Shown one piece after another: positions 17,300-28,220 of a stretch of DNA of 48,789 nt. Source of the stretch: Opitutales bacterium (GTDB lineage Bacteria; Verrucomicrobiota; Verrucomicrobiia; Opitutales; T3Sed10-336); NCBI GenBank assembly GCA_007130045.1, contig SLTG01000045.1:1-48789 (forward strand). Direction: 5' to 3'. The number at the start of each line of letters is the position of its first letter. Position 1 is the stretch's first letter. The translations under genes were made by a program, and so were the position numbers. The notes beneath the pieces were generated by a model. The model searched no databases. It had not been told where the DNA came from and saw only the letters and a program-made list of their open reading frames with translations.

Positions 17300-17595
17300 T
17301 CGTGCTTCGGCTTTGATTCACACGGCGAGCGTTCGTTCGAGCTTGCGCCCAAACAGACGGGTGCGCCTTCTTGTCCTTGACTGACAGGCGAATTCCAGGC
17401 GGGATGAGGTGCGAATTCGAAGTCGAACGGGGAGAAAATCGCGACTCCGGCGCGCGCCCTGAATCCTGAACGCGCGGGTGGGGTATTTACCGCAAACCGT
17501 GGGGCCAAAGGGGCCGCTCCTAAACGCTTGCAGCATTTTCTGAGAGGGCTAGTTTGGTGTCCTGAGGATAAGGAAAATTCGACGAAATTCTATTT
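17300..17595. other. Intergenic region upstream of the phosphofructokinase gene
   Basis: About 296 bases with no gene. Minus-strand frames here (17296-17536) resemble nothing known and lack ribosome sites. No strong terminator or promoter was found; AAGGAA lies about 20 bases before the downstream ATG, too far for a normal ribosome site. Confidence 0.4.
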
Positions 17596-18801
17596 ATGAG
17601 AGTTAAGAAAGTGGCTATGTTAACGGCGGGAGGGCTGGCACCCTGCCTCTCTTCTTCTGTGGGCGGATTGATTCAGCGCTATTCGGAAACAGCGCCCGAT
17701 GTGGAGATTATTTGTTATCGGGACGGATACAAAGGGCTCTTGCTCGGAGACAGCATCACCGTCACGCGGGAAATTCGGGAGCGGGCGAATCTGCTCCACC
17801 GCTACGGGGGCAGTCCCATTGGGAACAGCCGGGTCAAGCTGACCAATGCGAAGGATTGCGTGAAACGCGGCCTCGTGAAGGAGGGGCAGGATCCCCTCGA
17901 GACGGCGGCCGAACGATTGGCCAGGGACAAGGTCGACGTGCTGCACACCATAGGCGGCGATGACACGAACACAACCGCCGCCGACCTCGCCGCGTTTCTC
18001 GGCAAGCGGGAGTACCAACTTAGGGTCGTCGGGTTGCCGAAGACGGTGGACAACGATGTGATTCCCGTTCGGCAGTCGCTTGGAGCGTTCACTGCGGCGG
18101 AACAGGGCGCGCGGTTTTTCGAGAACGTGGTTCACGAACACGGCGCCAATCCGCGGAAATTGATCGTTCACGAGGTGATGGGGCGGCATTGCGGGTGGCT
18201 GACCGCGGCCACGGCGTTCGAGTACCGGCGCCGGCTCGCGGGCAAGGAGTTTTTGCCCGCTATCGATCTTTCGCGTGAACGGTTCGACGTGCATGCCGTT
18301 TTCCTGCCTGAAATGAAGATCGACCTGCATGCCGAAGCCGAACGGCTGCGCTCACTCATGGACAGATACAATTGCGTGAACATTTTCCTGGGCGAAGGAG
18401 CCGGGGCGGAGAGCATAGTCGCGGAAATGGAATCCAAGGGCGAAGAGGTCCCTCGGGATGCGTTCGGTCATGTGAAGCTGGATGCGGTGAATCCCGGGGC
18501 TTGGTTTGCAAAGCAGTTTGCCGAGATGCTCAACGCCGAGAAGACGCTCGTGCAGAAAAGCGGTTATTTCGCGCGTTCGGCGCCGGCCAATGTCGAAGAT
18601 TTGCGCCTGATCCAGAGTTGCGTGGATACCGCCGTGGAGTGCGCCCTCAAGGGCGAGCAGGGTGTTGTCGGACACGACGAGGATCGGGGCGGGTTGTTGC
18701 GCGCGATCGAATTCAAGCGGATCAAGGGGGGAAAGCCGTTCAATACCGGCTCGCCCTGGTTCGGGCAAATGCTGAAGGAGGTTGGACAGCCTGCGGGATG
18801 A
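17596..18801 (+). CDS. pfp: Pyrophosphate-dependent 6-phosphofructokinase
   Basis: A 401-residue PFK-family enzyme expected to interconvert fructose 6-phosphate and fructose 1,6-bisphosphate using pyrophosphate. The GGDD motif at 120-123 has Asp where ATP-dependent enzymes have Gly, and PKTVDND at 148-154 carries the Lys linked with PPi use. MGRHCGW at 195-201 binds the sugar phosphate. A PPi enzyme works in both directions, so it can serve glycolysis and gluconeogenesis. It stands alone, followed 51 bases later by queF. Confidence 0.93.
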   Translation: MRVKKVAMLTAGGLAPCLSSSVGGLIQRYSETAPDVEIICYRDGYKGLLLGDSITVTREIRERANLLHRYGGSPIGNSRVKLTNAKDCVKRGLVKEGQDPLETAAERLARDKVDVLHTIGGDDTNTTAADLAAFLGKREYQLRVVGLPKTVDNDVIPVRQSLGAFTAAEQGARFFENVVHEHGANPRKLIVHEVMGRHCGWLTAATAFEYRRRLAGKEFLPAIDLSRERFDVHAVFLPEMKIDLHAEAERLRSLMDRYNCVNIFLGEGAGAESIVAEMESKGEEVPRDAFGHVKLDAVNPGAWFAKQFAEMLNAEKTLVQKSGYFARSAPANVEDLRLIQSCVDTAVECALKGEQGVVGHDEDRGGLLRAIEFKRIKGGKPFNTGSPWFGQMLKEVGQPAG

Positions 18802-18852
18802 ACGGGTAACCTCCGGTGACCGTTGGAATTCCGCCGCCCATATTAACAAGTC

Positions 18853-19212
18853 ATGAGCGATACGTCTTTGCTTGAAACATTTCCCAATCCGAAACCGGAG
18901 CGGGATTACGTGATCGAACACACATTCCCGGAGTTCACATCGGTTTGTCCCAAAACTGGCCAGCCCGATTTCGGAACTGTAGTCATTACCTATGTGGCCG
19001 ATGCCTCGTGTCTGGAACTGAAAGCGTTGAAACTCTACCTGAACGGTTACCGGAATGAAGGTGTGTTCTATGAAAAGGTAACCAATATCATTCTCGACGA
19101 CCTCATCACCGCCTGCCAACCGCGCCGGATGAAAGTGCAGACCCGCTGGGCACCCCGCGGTGGAATCAGCTCGGTGCTAACCGCCGAGCATACGGGCGGG
19201 AAGAAGGAGTGA
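18853..19212 (+). CDS. queF: NADPH-dependent 7-cyano-7-deazaguanine (preQ0) reductase QueF
   Basis: A 119-residue type I QueF, which reduces the nitrile of preQ0 to the aminomethyl group of preQ1 in queuosine biosynthesis. The catalytic Cys32 lies in [13 protein letters not shown] with the proton donor Asp39. The QueF signature ELKALKLY is at 55-62. Length matches the unimodular class. No other queuosine genes are in the window. There is no clear ribosome site before the ATG, as for many genes here. Confidence 0.95.
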   Translation: MSDTSLLETFPNPKPERDYVIEHTFPEFTSVCPKTGQPDFGTVVITYVADASCLELKALKLYLNGYRNEGVFYEKVTNIILDDLITACQPRRMKVQTRWAPRGGISSVLTAEHTGGKKE

Positions 19213-19310
19213 TCGGAATCGCTGTGATTTTCAAACGCCCGACGCTCTGATAGGTCGGTTTCCTGGCTCTATTCCGATACCGCCTCGGTGCGGGGATGCA
19301 GCGCTCTGTC

Positions 19311-19339
19311 AAGTATAAATAGACTGACTATTTATACTT
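19311..19339. terminator. AT-rich perfect inverted repeat between convergent queF and hisN-like genes
   Basis: Arms AAGTATAAATAG (19311-19322) and CTATTTATACTT (19328-19339) are perfect 12-base complements around a 5-base loop. It lies between two convergent stop codons, so a bidirectional terminator or transcription-ending hairpin is the simplest reading. The stem is weak (AT-rich) and no T-run follows, so an operator or protein-binding palindrome is also possible. Confidence 0.5.
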
Positions 19340-19462
19340 CCGGGTGTCGGGGATCAATGGCCGTTCTGAATCAGCCGCTTCAGGTGGAAAAGGGGGGTAA
19401 CCGGATGGGGATGTCTTTGGGGTGCTGGGGCGGGTGCAGTGGTGCGGAACTGTGCTTTGGGG

Positions 19463-20242
19463 TTACATGGACTCCTGGCGTTCGTTGAGAATTTCGATTG
19501 TGCGGCCGTGGATGTATCTGCTGGCGGCGACGATGGATTGGCCGCCCAGGGGATCGTTGCCCTGCCAGGTGGTGATGACGCCGCCGGCGCCCCGGATAAT
19601 CGGCATGAGCGCCATGTAATCCCATGGGTTCAAGATGGGGTCGAGCATGATGTCCGCCCATCCGCCTGCGAGGAGAAGGTAGCCGTAGCAATCGCCCCAG
19701 GTTCGGAAGAGGGCGGTGGATTCGATGAGTTTCTCGAACGGGCGGCCTTGTTGGTGTCTGTAAACATCCCTCAGGTCGGTTGCGAGCAGGATGGCGTCCT
19801 TCAATTGCGGGGTGTAGCGCATCTTGACCTCGCGTCCATTGAGAAGGCTCCGTTGTCCGTCGCCGTAGCAGAATTGTCTGAGGACGGGTTGGTTGATTGC
19901 GCCGGCGATCGGTTGTCCCTCGTGCAGGAGCGCGATGAGGGTTCCGAAAAGGGGGCATCCGGCGGCGAAGGACTTCGTGCCGTCGATCGGATCGAGAACC
20001 CAGACGAACTCGGCGTCAGGATTCTCCTCGCCGTACTCCTCGCCGATTATGCCGTGTTTGGGGAAATGTTTGCGAATATGATCGCGCATCACTTTCTCGG
20101 CGACCCGGTCGGCGTGGGTGACGGGGGTTTCGTCGGCTTTGAACTCGATCTTGAGATCCGGGTTGGCGAAATGGGACACGATAACGGGCTCGGTTTTTTT
20201 CGCGAGAGTCTGCATGAACGGCTGTATTTTTTCCGATAGCAT
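19463..20242 (-). CDS. hisN: Inositol-monophosphatase-family enzyme, histidinol-phosphatase-like
   Basis: A 259-residue magnesium-dependent phosphatase. Metal-site residues are E68 in GEE, D84/D87 in the DPIDGT motif (84-89), and D208 in NPWD. The pattern DETPVTHADR near 37-46, the WGDCYGYLL segment and the length fit the HisN branch, which removes phosphate from histidinol phosphate in histidine synthesis. Substrates vary in this superfamily and no his genes lie nearby, so the specificity is probable rather than shown. The ATG at 20242 is chosen over a TTG at 20299. It is divergent from the exonuclease gene. Confidence 0.85.
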   Translation of the reverse strand: MLSEKIQPFMQTLAKKTEPVIVSHFANPDLKIEFKADETPVTHADRVAEKVMRDHIRKHFPKHGIIGEEYGEENPDAEFVWVLDPIDGTKSFAAGCPLFGTLIALLHEGQPIAGAINQPVLRQFCYGDGQRSLLNGREVKMRYTPQLKDAILLATDLRDVYRHQQGRPFEKLIESTALFRTWGDCYGYLLLAGGWADIMLDPILNPWDYMALMPIIRGAGGVITTWQGNDPLGGQSIVAASRYIHGRTIEILNERQESM

Positions 20243-20356
20243 GGTTGCTGTTTGCGACAAGATGACGGTAGGAATTCCAACCTTAATCGGCGAGATCAAA
20301 ATTTCCAGGTGGCCGTCCGGGTGCGCGGCGGAAGATTGAAGGTTGATCGAGAGCGT

Positions 20357-21049
20357 ATGAATTCAGATGACATTCCTTTACCGATGAACTGGATGGAAGC
20401 AACACTTCATGTAATCGATTTCGAAGGCAGCAGGTCTTCGGGGATTCTCGAATACGGGCTGGTCGTTATGAAGGGAGGAGAGATCGTCGAAACAGCGACC
20501 CGGCTATGTTGTCCGACCGGAGAGATCCGGGAGGAGGACATCCGCACTCATGGGATCCGAAAGGAACACGCGAGCTTGCACGAGCCGTTCACGTGCGAGT
20601 GGGAACTCTTTTCGCGATCGAGGAAAAACGGTCCGCTCGCCGCTCATTTCGCGTCGGTGGAAAACAGTCTGCTCAAATCGGTGTGGCCCTATCCGGGGAT
20701 TTCGCCTGATTTCACGGGGATGAGCGCCCGATCGTTGCAGTGGGGGCCTTGGGTGGATACGGGACGCCTGATTCCCCGGCTGTTCAAACGGATTCCGGGC
20801 GCGGGACTTGCCGAGTTGATCGATGCCTTCGGGTACGAAGGAAAACTTGAAGCACTGGCCCGGGAGCACTGTTCGCCCTCCCGGCGAAAATACCATTGCG
20901 CCCTGTACGACGCCCTGGGCTCGGCGCTGTTGCTGTTGAAGATAGCGGAGTACCCCGAATTCCGGGACCGGTCGCTTCGGTGGCTGCTTGAAATGAGCGC
21001 GGGTTCCGGCGACAAGAGCGAAGAACTGCGGCAGAGCCGGTTTTTTTGA
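20357..21049 (+). CDS. DEDDh-type 3'-5' exonuclease domain protein
   Basis: A 230-residue DnaQ-like nuclease. The acidic residues expected for the fold are visible: D21 and E23 in VIDFEG, D134 in WVDTGRL, and H180 with D185 in HCALYDA, which make up a full DEDDh set. This predicts removal of nucleotides from 3' ends of DNA or RNA; the substrate is not indicated. The ATG at 20357 follows GAGAG; an earlier frame start at 20252 would add a basic extension with no homology. It converges on gyrA with 21 bases between stops. Confidence 0.8.
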   Translation: MNSDDIPLPMNWMEATLHVIDFEGSRSSGILEYGLVVMKGGEIVETATRLCCPTGEIREEDIRTHGIRKEHASLHEPFTCEWELFSRSRKNGPLAAHFASVENSLLKSVWPYPGISPDFTGMSARSLQWGPWVDTGRLIPRLFKRIPGAGLAELIDAFGYEGKLEALAREHCSPSRRKYHCALYDALGSALLLLKIAEYPEFRDRSLRWLLEMSAGSGDKSEELRQSRFF

Positions 21050-21070
21050 GACGAGCGGCCTCCGGCACCC

Positions 21071-23494
21071 TCACGCCTCCTCGGCGTCGACATCGACGAT
21101 GCGGGCGATGCCGATGAGTTTGTCGTCATCGCCAAGATCGACCAGCCTGACGCCCCGGGTGGTGCGCCCGATGACCCGAATATCCTTTACCGGGCAACGG
21201 ACGGTCTGGCCGCTGGAGGTGAGCAGCATGATTTCGTCCTCGTCCTTGACGCTGAGGGCGCCGGCGACGTTCGAAGACCGGATGGCGATGATCCCGCTGC
21301 CGCCGCGGCTCTGCGTCCGGTACTCGTCGAACTGGGTCCGTTTGCCGAGACCGTTCTCACCGGCGATGAGGAGGGTGGCGTCGGGTGCGACGATTTCGAT
21401 GATCTCGACGGAGTCGCCTTTTCTGAGCTTGATTCCACGGACGCCGCGGGTTGCGCGGCCCTGGTCGCGAAGATCGTTTTCATGAAACCGGATCGACATA
21501 CCGTGGTGGGTGATCATGACGATCTCGTTGTCGCCGTGGGTCAGGCGGACGGCGATAAGGCTGTCGCCTTCGTCGATTTTGATCCCGATGATGCCGCCCT
21601 TGCGATAGTTGACGTATCCGCTGAGGTTCGTCTTTTTGACGACGCCCAGTTTCGTCGCCATGACGAGGTGCTGCGATTCTGAGAACTCCTTGACACAGAT
21701 CATGGTGGCGATGCGTTCGTCCTTTTGGAGTGAAAGGACGTTTGCGAGGGAGCGACCCTTGGACGTGCGCGTGCCTTCCGGGATCTCGTAAACCTTTTCG
21801 ACGTAAATCCGGCCGTTGTTCATAAAGAACATGATGTAGTCGTGGGTGCTGGCGGTGAAGAGGTGTTCGACGAAGTCTTCGTCGTAGGAACCGGAACCGA
21901 TGATTCCCTTGCCGCCCCGTTTTTGGGATCGGTAGGAACTGACGGATGTGCGTTTGATAAAGCCCTGGTGGGAGACGGTAATGATGCATCCCTCGTTGGC
22001 GATGACGTCCTCCATCCGGAACTCGCCCTCTTCGGGCACGAGTTCGGACCGGCGGGGGCTCGTGTATTTTTCCTTGAGTTCGAGAAGATCGTTCTTGATG
22101 ACATCCAGGAGCTTCTGCTCGCTTTCGAGGATCGATCGAAGTTCCTGGATGATTTCGAGGAGTTTGTTGTACTCCTCTTCGATCTTCTCGCGTTCCATGC
22201 CGGTGAGCTGATAAAGGCGGAGGTCGAGAATGGCGTTGGTCTGGCGTTCGGAAATGGGGTAGGTCTGCATCAGTCTTTCGCGGGCTTCGTCCCGGTTTGC
22301 GGAGGCGCGGATGATGCGGACGAAGTCGTCGAGGTTGTCGAGGGCGATCTTGTAGCCTTCGAGGATGTGGGCGCGGTCCTCGGCCTTGCGGAGCTGGAAC
22401 TGGGTGCGGCGGAACACCACTTCGCGGCGGTGTTCGATGTAGCACTCGATCATTTCCTTGATGTTCATCTGCTTCGGGCGCCGTTTGTCGAGCGCGAGCA
22501 GGATGACACCGAAGGAGGATTCGAGGGCGGTGTGTTTAAAAAGTTTGTTGACGATAACACGCGGGACTTCGCCTCGTTTGAGTTCGAGGACGATGCGGGT
22601 GTTTTCGTCGGATTCGTCGCGCAGATCGCTGACACCTTCGATGCTTTTGGAGGAGACGAGGTCGGCGATTTTCTTGACGAGGGTGGCGCGGTTGACGTTG
22701 TAGGGAATCTCTGTGACGACGATCTGTTCCTTGCCGTTTTTCAGCTCCTCGGTGTGGATTTTCCCCCGAATCTTAACGATGCCGCGGCCGGTTCGCATGT
22801 AGGATTCGATGCCGCCTCTGCCGACGACCGTGCCACCGGAGGGAAAATCGGGACCGGGGATGTGGCGGATCAGCTCGTCGATGGGCAGGGAGGGATTGTC
22901 AATCAGCGCAACCATGCCGTTCACGAGTTCGTCCAAATTGTGCGGAGGGATATTGGTAGTCATACCGACCGCGATCCCCGTCGAGCCATTGAGGAGCAGG
23001 TTCGGCAGTGCGGCGGGCAGCACGGAGGGTTCGGTGGTGCTTTCCTTGTAATTGGCGACAAAATCAACGGTTTCCTCGTCGATATTGCGCAGCATATCCT
23101 CCGCGATCGACTGAAGGCGGCACTCGGTGTACCGGTAGGCGGCCGGGGGGTCGCCGTCAACCGACCCGAAATTGCCCTGGGGTTCGATCAATGGATAGCG
23201 CATGACCCAGGGCTGAGCCATACGCACGAGCGTGTCGTAAACCGACGTGTCCCCGTGCGGGTGATAGTTTTTCAGGACTTCTCCCACGACCCCGGCGCAC
23301 TTGTCGAATGGACGGTTGCTGGCGAGACCCTCCCGGAGCATTGCGTAAAGGATGCGGCGCTGGACGGGCTTGAATCCGTCGCGTACGTCGGGGAGCGCTC
23401 GGCTGATGATGACCGACATCGAATAATCGATGTAGGCGGTCTGCATGACGTCCGTGATGTTGGCTGTGGAGAGTTTTTCGTTCTGCGTGTACAT
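21071..23494 (-). CDS. gyrA: DNA gyrase subunit A
   Basis: An 807-residue gyrase A subunit, which cuts and rejoins DNA while introducing negative supercoils. The N-terminal winged-helix core begins with the conserved YSMSVIISRALPDVRDG segment; the catalytic Tyr122 is in AAYRYTECRL. The quinolone-determining region reads HPHGDTSVYD, with Thr at the position of E. coli Ser83 and Asp at 87. The C-terminal beta-pinwheel contains the GyrA box QKRGGKG near 523-529, which identifies gyrase rather than topoisomerase IV. It starts 26 bases after gyrB ends, in the same operon. Confidence 0.97.
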   Translation of the reverse strand: MYTQNEKLSTANITDVMQTAYIDYSMSVIISRALPDVRDGFKPVQRRILYAMLREGLASNRPFDKCAGVVGEVLKNYHPHGDTSVYDTLVRMAQPWVMRYPLIEPQGNFGSVDGDPPAAYRYTECRLQSIAEDMLRNIDEETVDFVANYKESTTEPSVLPAALPNLLLNGSTGIAVGMTTNIPPHNLDELVNGMVALIDNPSLPIDELIRHIPGPDFPSGGTVVGRGGIESYMRTGRGIVKIRGKIHTEELKNGKEQIVVTEIPYNVNRATLVKKIADLVSSKSIEGVSDLRDESDENTRIVLELKRGEVPRVIVNKLFKHTALESSFGVILLALDKRRPKQMNIKEMIECYIEHRREVVFRRTQFQLRKAEDRAHILEGYKIALDNLDDFVRIIRASANRDEARERLMQTYPISERQTNAILDLRLYQLTGMEREKIEEEYNKLLEIIQELRSILESEQKLLDVIKNDLLELKEKYTSPRRSELVPEEGEFRMEDVIANEGCIITVSHQGFIKRTSVSSYRSQKRGGKGIIGSGSYDEDFVEHLFTASTHDYIMFFMNNGRIYVEKVYEIPEGTRTSKGRSLANVLSLQKDERIATMICVKEFSESQHLVMATKLGVVKKTNLSGYVNYRKGGIIGIKIDEGDSLIAVRLTHGDNEIVMITHHGMSIRFHENDLRDQGRATRGVRGIKLRKGDSVEIIEIVAPDATLLIAGENGLGKRTQFDEYRTQSRGGSGIIAIRSSNVAGALSVKDEDEIMLLTSSGQTVRCPVKDIRVIGRTTRGVRLVDLGDDDKLIGIARIVDVDAEEA

Positions 23495-23520
23495 TGACTA
23501 AAACTTTTATCGGTGCGGCG

Positions 23521-26055
<2,535 letters not shown>

Positions 26056-26168
26056 TTAAACTTTTGATCTTGTTCGAGCACCGATCTTTTAACAACGATT
26101 TTTTTAGGTTGCAGGGCATTTTAATTTCCAGTTATTGAGTGAAGATAGGCCTTTAAACGATTGATTTT

Positions 26169-26585
26169 GTGAAACTTTCCGTGAAAGTCGAATATGCCTG
26201 CCGGGTTCTGGTGCAATTGGCGCGGAACTACGGGAAACGGGAGTTGGCCCACATCGAGGATCTTGCCGGGGCGGAGAAAATTCCGGCGAACTATCTCGCC
26301 CAGATTCTCACGGATCTCCGAAACGGAGGATTGATCGTTAGCCGGCGGGGTAAACAGGGAGGGTACGCACTGGCCCGGAAGCCGGAGGAAATCACGGTTT
26401 TCGATATCATCAAGACGATCGACGGGGAGCTGCTCGCGATCAATCCGGTCAATGAGGGACAGTCGTCCCGTGCGGTTCACCAGGTTTGGGTGGAAATAAG
26501 AAACGTGCTGGAGGCGAAGACGCGGGAGTATTCTCTGGAGGGTCTGCTGATGCGCGACGGTGACGAGACGATGTACTACATTTAG
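26169..26585 (+). CDS. Rrf2-family transcriptional regulator without cluster cysteines
   Basis: A 138-residue winged-helix regulator. The start KLSVKVEYACRVL and the segment IPANYLAQILTDLRNGGLI are the Rrf2 signature, followed by the wing RRGKQGGY. Iron-sulfur members such as IscR and NsrR carry three Cys in the middle of the protein; here the only Cys is residue 11 in the first helix, so cluster sensing is unlikely. The start is a GTG at 26169 giving the canonical N-terminus. It is divergent from gyrB with a 125-base shared upstream region; no target can be named. Confidence 0.88.
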   Translation: MKLSVKVEYACRVLVQLARNYGKRELAHIEDLAGAEKIPANYLAQILTDLRNGGLIVSRRGKQGGYALARKPEEITVFDIIKTIDGELLAINPVNEGQSSRAVHQVWVEIRNVLEAKTREYSLEGLLMRDGDETMYYI

Positions 26586-26659
26586 GGGGATCCGGGCGGG
26601 GCGGATCGGAATTAGGCTTGATCTGCTGGAAATCCAGCGGGTAAGCTTGCCGACAACCG

Positions 26660-27367
26660 ATGCCGAGCGAGCAAATTGAACACCTCCTCATCCTGCAGGA
26701 CAGGGACAAGGCCAGGATGGATCTCGAATCCCAATTGGCGTCCATACCTGAGGAAATTGAAACGAACCGCAGCCGGATTGCCCAGGAGGAGGAGAAAGCC
26801 AGGGAGGCCCGGGCGGAGTTGCTTAAGCTTGAGAATAGGCACAAAGCGCTCGAGGGCGAATTGGAGGAGCTCAACGCGAAGATCGTTCGCTACAAGAACC
26901 AGCAGCTCGAAGTAAAGAAAAACGAGGAGTACCAAGCGCTGGAGCACGAGATCGAGGCGGTCAGGGAGAAGATTTCCGCCGTGGAGGACGAGGAGATCCA
27001 GATCCTGCTGAACATCGACGAGGGAAGGAAGGCGGTCGAGGAGGCGGGTGAGGCGTGCCGCGAAAAGGTTTCCGCATCCGAGAACCGGATAGCGAAGCTG
27101 GAAGAGAGGGCGGAAGTGTTCCGCGGTCAGCTCGATAACGCCGCTGTGGCTGCCGGCGAAGCCCGGGAGAAGGTCTCTCCTGAATACCTGGACATCTACG
27201 ACCGGTTGCTGAAGCACGTCCGATTTCCGGTGGTGGTGGCTCTTCGCGACAAGAAGTGCCGGGGGTGCCACCTGAAGGTGTCTTCGGGGGTGGAAAGCAA
27301 TGCACGCGCGGCGAAGGAGATTGCGACTTGCGATAGTTGCGGGCGCATCCTATATTATGATGGTTAG
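26660..27367 (+). CDS. Coiled-coil protein with C-terminal C4 zinc ribbon
   Basis: A 235-residue cytoplasmic protein. Residues 1-170 are a long coiled coil rich in Glu, Arg and Lys. The C-terminus has C200, C203, C224 and C227, a C4 zinc-ribbon of the zf-RING_7 type also seen in the chlamydial CT398 family. Its function is not established; CT398-type proteins have been linked to sigma factor 54 and secretion contacts. The stop codon at 27365-27367 falls inside the first helix of the downstream RNase P RNA gene, so the mRNA end and rnpB are physically merged. Confidence 0.88.
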   Translation: MPSEQIEHLLILQDRDKARMDLESQLASIPEEIETNRSRIAQEEEKAREARAELLKLENRHKALEGELEELNAKIVRYKNQQLEVKKNEEYQALEHEIEAVREKISAVEDEEIQILLNIDEGRKAVEEAGEACREKVSASENRIAKLEERAEVFRGQLDNAAVAAGEAREKVSPEYLDIYDRLLKHVRFPVVVALRDKKCRGCHLKVSSGVESNARAAKEIATCDSCGRILYYDG

Positions 27368-27835
27368 TTTTGAGGCCGGGTGTTCGCTCTGTTCCATGGC
27401 GCGGCTGAGAGCGCGTGGCATCCGCGGGCTTCAGAAGCCGTTTCATTGAAATAGACAGAGAGGAAAGTCCGGACACCACAGGGCAGGACTCCCCGGGAAA
27501 CCGGGGGCGCTTCGTCTGAAAGCGGGGCGACGGAAAGTGTCACAGAAAACAAACCGCCTCCGACCGGGATTTGAAATTGTGGATCCCGGGGGGAGGTAAG
27601 GGTGAAAAGGTGGGGTAAGAGCCCACCGCTCCGCGGAGTGATTCGCGGGGGCGGGACAAACCCAGTCCGGTGCAAGACCAAATAGGGAACGCGGCGGCCC
27701 GCCGAAACGTTCCGGGTAGGTCGCATCCCGCACGGCGCGGGAATCCTGCGGAAGCGGGATAGATAAATGAACGCCGTTCCGCCCGCCGGGCGGAACACAG
27801 AATCCGGCTTACAGGCCTCAAAACTAACTTTTTTC
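27363..27835 (+). ncRNA. rnpB: RNase P RNA (bacterial class A)
   Basis: The catalytic RNA of RNase P, which trims 5' leaders from pre-tRNAs. The hallmark conserved region GAGGAAAGTCCGGAC starts at 27460. Further conserved blocks are GGTAAGAGCCCACCG (about 27615-27630), AGATAAATGA near the 3' side, and ACAGAATCCGGCTTAC just before the end. Helix P1 is formed by 27363-27377 and 27814-27828, a perfect 15-base complement. A run of six T follows immediately (27829-27834), so P1 plus this run can act as the transcription end. The 5' strand of P1 overlaps the stop codon of the zinc-ribbon gene. The protein partner RnpA is encoded at 46322-46693. Confidence 0.96.
27814..27835 (+). terminator. Run of T after the P1 helix of rnpB
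   Basis: The 3' strand of P1 (27814-27828) ends directly in TTTTTT. Pairing with 27363-27377 is long-range, so this is not a classic local hairpin terminator, but the arrangement may set the 3' end of the RNase P RNA. Confidence 0.4.
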
Positions 27836-27890
27836 TATAAATCTTTCTTGACGGGACGCGGAATTCTCGGCTTCCTTTTGTTTTTCGATT

Positions 27891-28148
27891 ATGGCGAATA
27901 CGAAGTCAGCAATAAAGAACGCGCGAAAGACGGAACGACGGACCTTCCACAATCAGGGGATCAAGACCCGCCTGAAAACCCTGTCGCGCAAAGTCAAGGC
28001 GGCCGAGGCCGCCGGGAATACGGAACAAGCCAAAAAGACCGCGCGCGAATTTGTTTCGGCTCTTGACAAAGCGGCAAAATCGGGAAATATCCATGCGAAT
28101 GTGGCGCGCAGGCATAAAGCATCCTGCTCCCACTTGATTTTTGGATAG
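27891..28148 (+). CDS. rpsT: 30S ribosomal protein S20
   Basis: An 85-residue basic protein starting MANTKSAIKNARKTERR, the conserved S20 N-terminus, and ending with the ARRHKASCSHLIFG segment. It binds 16S rRNA early in 30S assembly. No strong Shine-Dalgarno precedes the ATG at 27891. It lies 56 bases after rnpB and is closed by a strong intrinsic terminator. Confidence 0.97.
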   Translation: MANTKSAIKNARKTERRTFHNQGIKTRLKTLSRKVKAAEAAGNTEQAKKTAREFVSALDKAAKSGNIHANVARRHKASCSHLIFG

Positions 28149-28179
28149 CAAGAAAAAATTTCCTCCTCCCATCCTACTG

Positions 28180-28214
28180 AACCCTCCGGCGCCTTCGGGT
28201 CCGGAGGGTTTTTT
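28180..28214 (+). terminator. Rho-independent terminator after rpsT
   Basis: Stem AACCCTCCGG (28180-28189) and CCGGAGGGTT (28201-28210), a perfect 10-base match around an 11-base loop, runs straight into a run of T. It closes the rpsT transcript 31 bases after the stop. Confidence 0.93.
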
Positions 28215-28220
28215 GCGCCG

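Noticed and set aside
19288-19488. 66-residue plus-strand frame spanning the inverted repeat
   Set aside because: It reads through the palindrome and into the 3' end of the hisN-like gene, with no motif.
21842-23497. 551-residue plus-strand frame antisense to gyrA
   Set aside because: It is a mirror of a highly conserved gene, with no family motifs and no ribosome site.
27364-27821. Minus-strand frames inside 27364-27821
   Set aside because: They lie fully within the RNase P RNA gene, whose conserved blocks explain the sequence.
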